From: Aspidiotus rigidus | Taxonomy: Eukaryota > Arthropoda > Insecta > Hemiptera > Diaspididae | DNA: 64,000 nt | Direction of reading: 5' to 3' | NCBI GenBank assembly: GCA_035079385.1 | Contig: JAVHKY010000056.1 | Coordinates: forward strand, 6,393,501 to 6,457,500 | In this document: one piece after another, positions 61,210-64,000 of the stretch | Numbering within the stretch: the stretch's first letter is position 1 | Layout of the letters: each line of letters opens with the position of its first letter | The notes under the pieces: model-generated | Database searches by the model: none | The model's input: only the letters and a program-made list of their open reading frames with translations | Told to the model about the DNA's origin: nothing | Program-made: the position numbers and the translations under genes

Positions 61210-61371
61210 TCCTTAACACGGGTATGTATATACCCGGTGGCAACGATTATTATTATTAAAACTGTTTATTTATATTTTTGTCTCAACGTCTTACAGAATT
61301 CATCAGACGAATCAATGAGAAGATGGTTTAGAGATGGACCCAACAATGAAGACAATTTCGTAATCTTCTAA
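54416..61371 (+). CDS. Prolyl 4-hydroxylase alpha-subunit-like protein
   Basis: Exons in phase: 54416-54624, 54975-55126, 55331-55498, 55670-55837, 55922-56037, 57143-57373, 58449-58673, 58750-58803, then 58927-59092 plus 61307-61371, or 58927-59100 unspliced. The spliced form gives about 517 residues, the unspliced 498. A signal peptide (FLVIIWPISLSA-type hydrophobic run) leads an N-terminal dimerisation/peptide-binding region. The 2-oxoglutarate dioxygenase domain shows PFLRIAPLKEE, the HxD iron ligands (PEHSD), VDVGGATIFP and the distal His in RHAVCPIMMGHKW. It would hydroxylate collagen-type prolines in the ER. The sequence is divergent from classic collagen hydroxylases and the usual ending after KW is missing unless the distant last exon is used. 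Confidence 0.88.
56779..56799. repeat. TA microsatellite
   Basis: A short (AT)n run in the intron of the prolyl hydroxylase gene. Confidence 0.7.
59930..60200. repeat. Dispersed repeat, copy B (inverted relative to 51.8 kb)
   Basis: Its reverse complement matches copy A around ACAAAAAAAATCTTATA and CTAGGACCTCTAAAACGTCG. Diverged and non-coding. Lies in the possible last intron of the prolyl hydroxylase gene. Confidence 0.5.
61177..61206. repeat. ATT microsatellite
   Basis: A run of (ATT)n units just before CCTCCTTAACACGGG. Confidence 0.8.
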
Positions 61372-63682
61372 CCAATGAACTGATAAATGTAAAATCGGTT
61401 GTTTAGTACCTACTTATTATAATAGTCTATGGAATAATTTTCCGACCTGTACAACGATTGTTCAACTGCAAAAACGTTTGTTTCTGAAAATAAAGATAGT
61501 TATTTAAGAATAAAAGAGGATGTCCGTCGGAAGGAATTTTGTTTTCTGCAAGTAAAATAAATTATAAATATGATATAAAGATGAAAATTTTGCAATTTTG
61601 CTTCTGAGGCTATATGGTGATCAAAAAAAAATTCGTTTTCATTAAAAATGGTTATTGAGCAATAGTGCCGCCTAATACATGTATCTTAAAAGATAGGTAT
61701 ACAAATAAGCAACAAAACGAGAGCTCTGAAGAATGATATTTTTCCTCTATTGAAATTGTGAGGCAAAATCTTGAATAAAGTCAGAAACGTTCGGAATAAT
61801 TCTACATGGATGTATTTGTAGCCATATTCTTTAGTAGGCTTTTCAAAAAGCATACTTTGGGCGAAAAAATACAGTATGTAAGTTTGTACGATTTGGGTAG
61901 AAATTTTCGCCAGTAGTTCTACTAGTGGTTGTGTACAAGTGTCAAAGTAGATGATTAGGTCTCAATAAACTGAGGAGTCCTCCATATAATTGAAAAAAAG
62001 GATATTTCATGATATATTATTACAATATTTTAGAAAATAAATACCTGGAATAAAATGCAGCGGTGGTTCAGAATCGTGTCAATTATACACATAGGTCAGA
62101 TTCTGTAAAAATTTTCTTGACCCACGAACATGATTGTCCGAACATTTCTTCAAGTTTCTCAAAATTTTCTATCATTTGGCGACTTTACAGCTACATTGGG
62201 GATATATTTGTGCGTAAATGGAGAGACTTGAACTCAATTTAGAGTATCAATAGTGGTTGAAGTGCCGTCGAGCTTTGCCGCGAGTACCTTCCAGCGGGAT
62301 CGAGTGAAATTATAATTTATAATTTTCATATGATTCCTGCCCTATAATATGAAGGTTATATGAAAAAGTTCACTTCGGAACTACTTTTCTTCTCGTATTT
62401 CTGTAAGTATTATTCCTTTTGAGTGCTATGCGTTGCCCAAATCAATTTTGCCCCGAAATGGTGACATTTTTTTTTTTTTGTATTCCATGACCGTCTACAC
62501 TTCCTTGCAACACACAAATTCTGATCTGTCTGCCGGGACTCACAAAATAAAAGTACAAAATTCATACGTTATTGATCATTATCTCTATCAATAATTCTAC
62601 TTAATTAATAAATCAGGACAATTGCAATATTATCATGAAAAAGAATCTGTTTCATATTTATAATCAATGCTCGATTTTTTTTTTTTTTCATGGAAAACTG
62701 GTGTAACCGTTTGTTTTTTGACAATACAAAACCTGTTTCGTTATGAATACTCGATAGGCACTCAAAAAATACACCGCGGCTTTCGTTTCATTGAATTAAA
62801 ACAATTTATTTATGCATTACGAGTATTACAATGATGATGAAATATCGGAATGCGTATAGTATACCTGCTGTATTACCCTTCGTTTCCTATTTTTAAATAA
62901 ATACCTAGGTATCTACTTTTTTTCTGAGACTCGTTGAGGAAGTCAGAGAACTCTCCACGAAAAATACTTTGAAAAATATGACATCTTTCTTTACCACATA
63001 TGACTCTTGATGAAGGAATATGTACACAGTATTACTTACCTATTTCACGTCCAAATACTTATACCGCAATACCGGAGATAATCCTCTCGAGTACCTATAT
63101 AACGATGTGTTCTCGTATTGGTATTTGTAGTCTTCAAAAAGAAAAATCATGAAATCGCCTACAATCCGCAGAGAGAAAACGTAAGTGCCTTTGATAGCAT
63201 TTCTTTATGTACAGTTTCATCAAGAAGTAGCTTCAAAATCAATATTTTATTTTTGCATCTTCATTTTCTTTCACATTTCCTCAATCATAATTAGGTACAA
63301 TGAAAGAATGATCATCCAGTAGAAATTCAACTTGTAATATCCTGCTTTTCTTGACCTTGGTTGACAATTACCGAAACATCATTGAAATTTCGTCCGCACT
63401 TAAATGAAATTGAAGGAACCGGTTCGTATTTTTTTGCGATAAACTTCACGTTCCTTGCGGTTTTATTTTAGGTAACTTATCGCATTATATTCCATACTGT
63501 TCTTTCATTATTTCTTACATTATTTTCTCACCTCATACGCTATATGTGACGTTCTTCAGTCGTTCAGCAAAATGTACCGGTAGTTATTATTATCAGCAAT
63601 TTGTGAGGGATTTTACTCTCGTTGGTGTCTTTTATTCTCAACATCTCAAAAATTACGGGACCGTACAGTACAGTTTTCTTTG
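61372..63682. other. Intergenic stretch
   Basis: AT-rich; only short chance frames. No recognisable gene or element. Confidence 0.45.
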
Positions 63683-63809
63683 ATGATGAAACACTTCGGG
63701 ATGAAAATTGAATATTTATTCGGCGTTTTACTTTTAGTGCTCACGAGTTTTCATTTAGCTCATCCTACAGAACAAAATCAAATAGACGACCCAAATTTCA
63801 GCGTCAGCG
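63683..63809 (+). CDS. First exon of a secreted protein, continuing past the window
   Basis: An ATG at 63683 (second at 63686) opens 42 codons with a strong signal peptide (YLFGVLLLVLTSFHLAHP) and ends at a good donor GTAAGT (63810). The order signal peptide then acidic/Asn stretch matches the start of the neighbouring prolyl hydroxylase gene, so a tandem paralogue is possible, but nothing beyond the first exon is visible. Confidence 0.5.
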
Positions 63810-64000
63810 GTAAGTCTTTCAACAACTTCTTTGGTCGTACGTTTTAGCATTATAGGTGATATTTATTCGTGCCGAAAATTCATTCGTACCTACAATTTTT
63901 TTAAAACTTCAGTCCTAGCCTTGTTTTTTTGGAAATTAGTCTCGTTGTAAAAACGTACCTAAATTTTTTATTTTTGAAAAAATTTAACGCACCTTTAAAG

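Overview
The window is animal nuclear DNA, most likely from an insect. It is AT-rich, has spliced genes with short GT-AG introns, many degraded retroelements, and three host genes of ordinary arthropod type. I cannot fix the order from sequence alone. All assignments come from motif reading; no search was run.

The main object is a complete, apparently young Maverick/Polinton (adintovirus-like) element at 397-18172 (17,776 bp). It has terminal inverted repeats (TIRs) of about 430 and 570 bp and is bounded by a perfect 6-bp target duplication, CGTATC, at 391-396 and 18173-18178. It sits inside an older LINE-like fragment. A left arm transcribed leftward carries accessory genes: a broken TIR gene, a four-repeat Cys/His protein, a Cys/His plus beta-rich protein, a three-finger C2H2 protein and a small protein with KEN-box and SUMO-interaction-like motifs. 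A longer rightward arm carries a probable small spliced gene; a SAP-like protein with a PP1-docking motif and a PPP1R15-like tail; and a very large protein-primed family-B DNA polymerase with SAP-like repeats, an OTU-like region, Zn clusters and an HPDKGG J-domain-like segment. It continues with a packaging ATPase, an OB-fold-like protein, a probable major capsid protein, a small basic membrane protein, an exonuclease-like protein, a probable penton, a DUF8207-like protein, a parvovirus-VP1-type phospholipase A2 protein, an adenain-type protease, a dUTPase-like-fold protein, a predicted myristoylated Cys-rich protein, a DDE integrase, a BRO-N protein and the intact TIR gene. Most genes have their own TATA box 30-45 bp before the ATG, often embedded in the end of the upstream gene. 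TATATAAG types precede accessory and replication genes and TATAAATA types precede virion genes, which suggests early and late classes.

From 18.4 to about 36.1 kb the sequence is repeat-rich: several truncated Penelope-like elements (RT and GIY-YIG fragments with inverted termini), their short derivatives, LINE ORF1 debris and a foldback repeat. No host gene start was found there.

Host genes follow. NADP-type malic enzyme (+ strand, ten exons seen, 34153-41570, 5' end not found) is convergent with a type-B carboxylesterase (- strand, ten exons, 53352-43037, 566 residues, complete triad). Head to head with the esterase is a prolyl 4-hydroxylase alpha-subunit-like gene (+ strand, 54416 to 59100 or 61371). 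The first exon of another secreted protein starts at 63683. The esterase's long introns hold a hAT-type MITE and other repeats.
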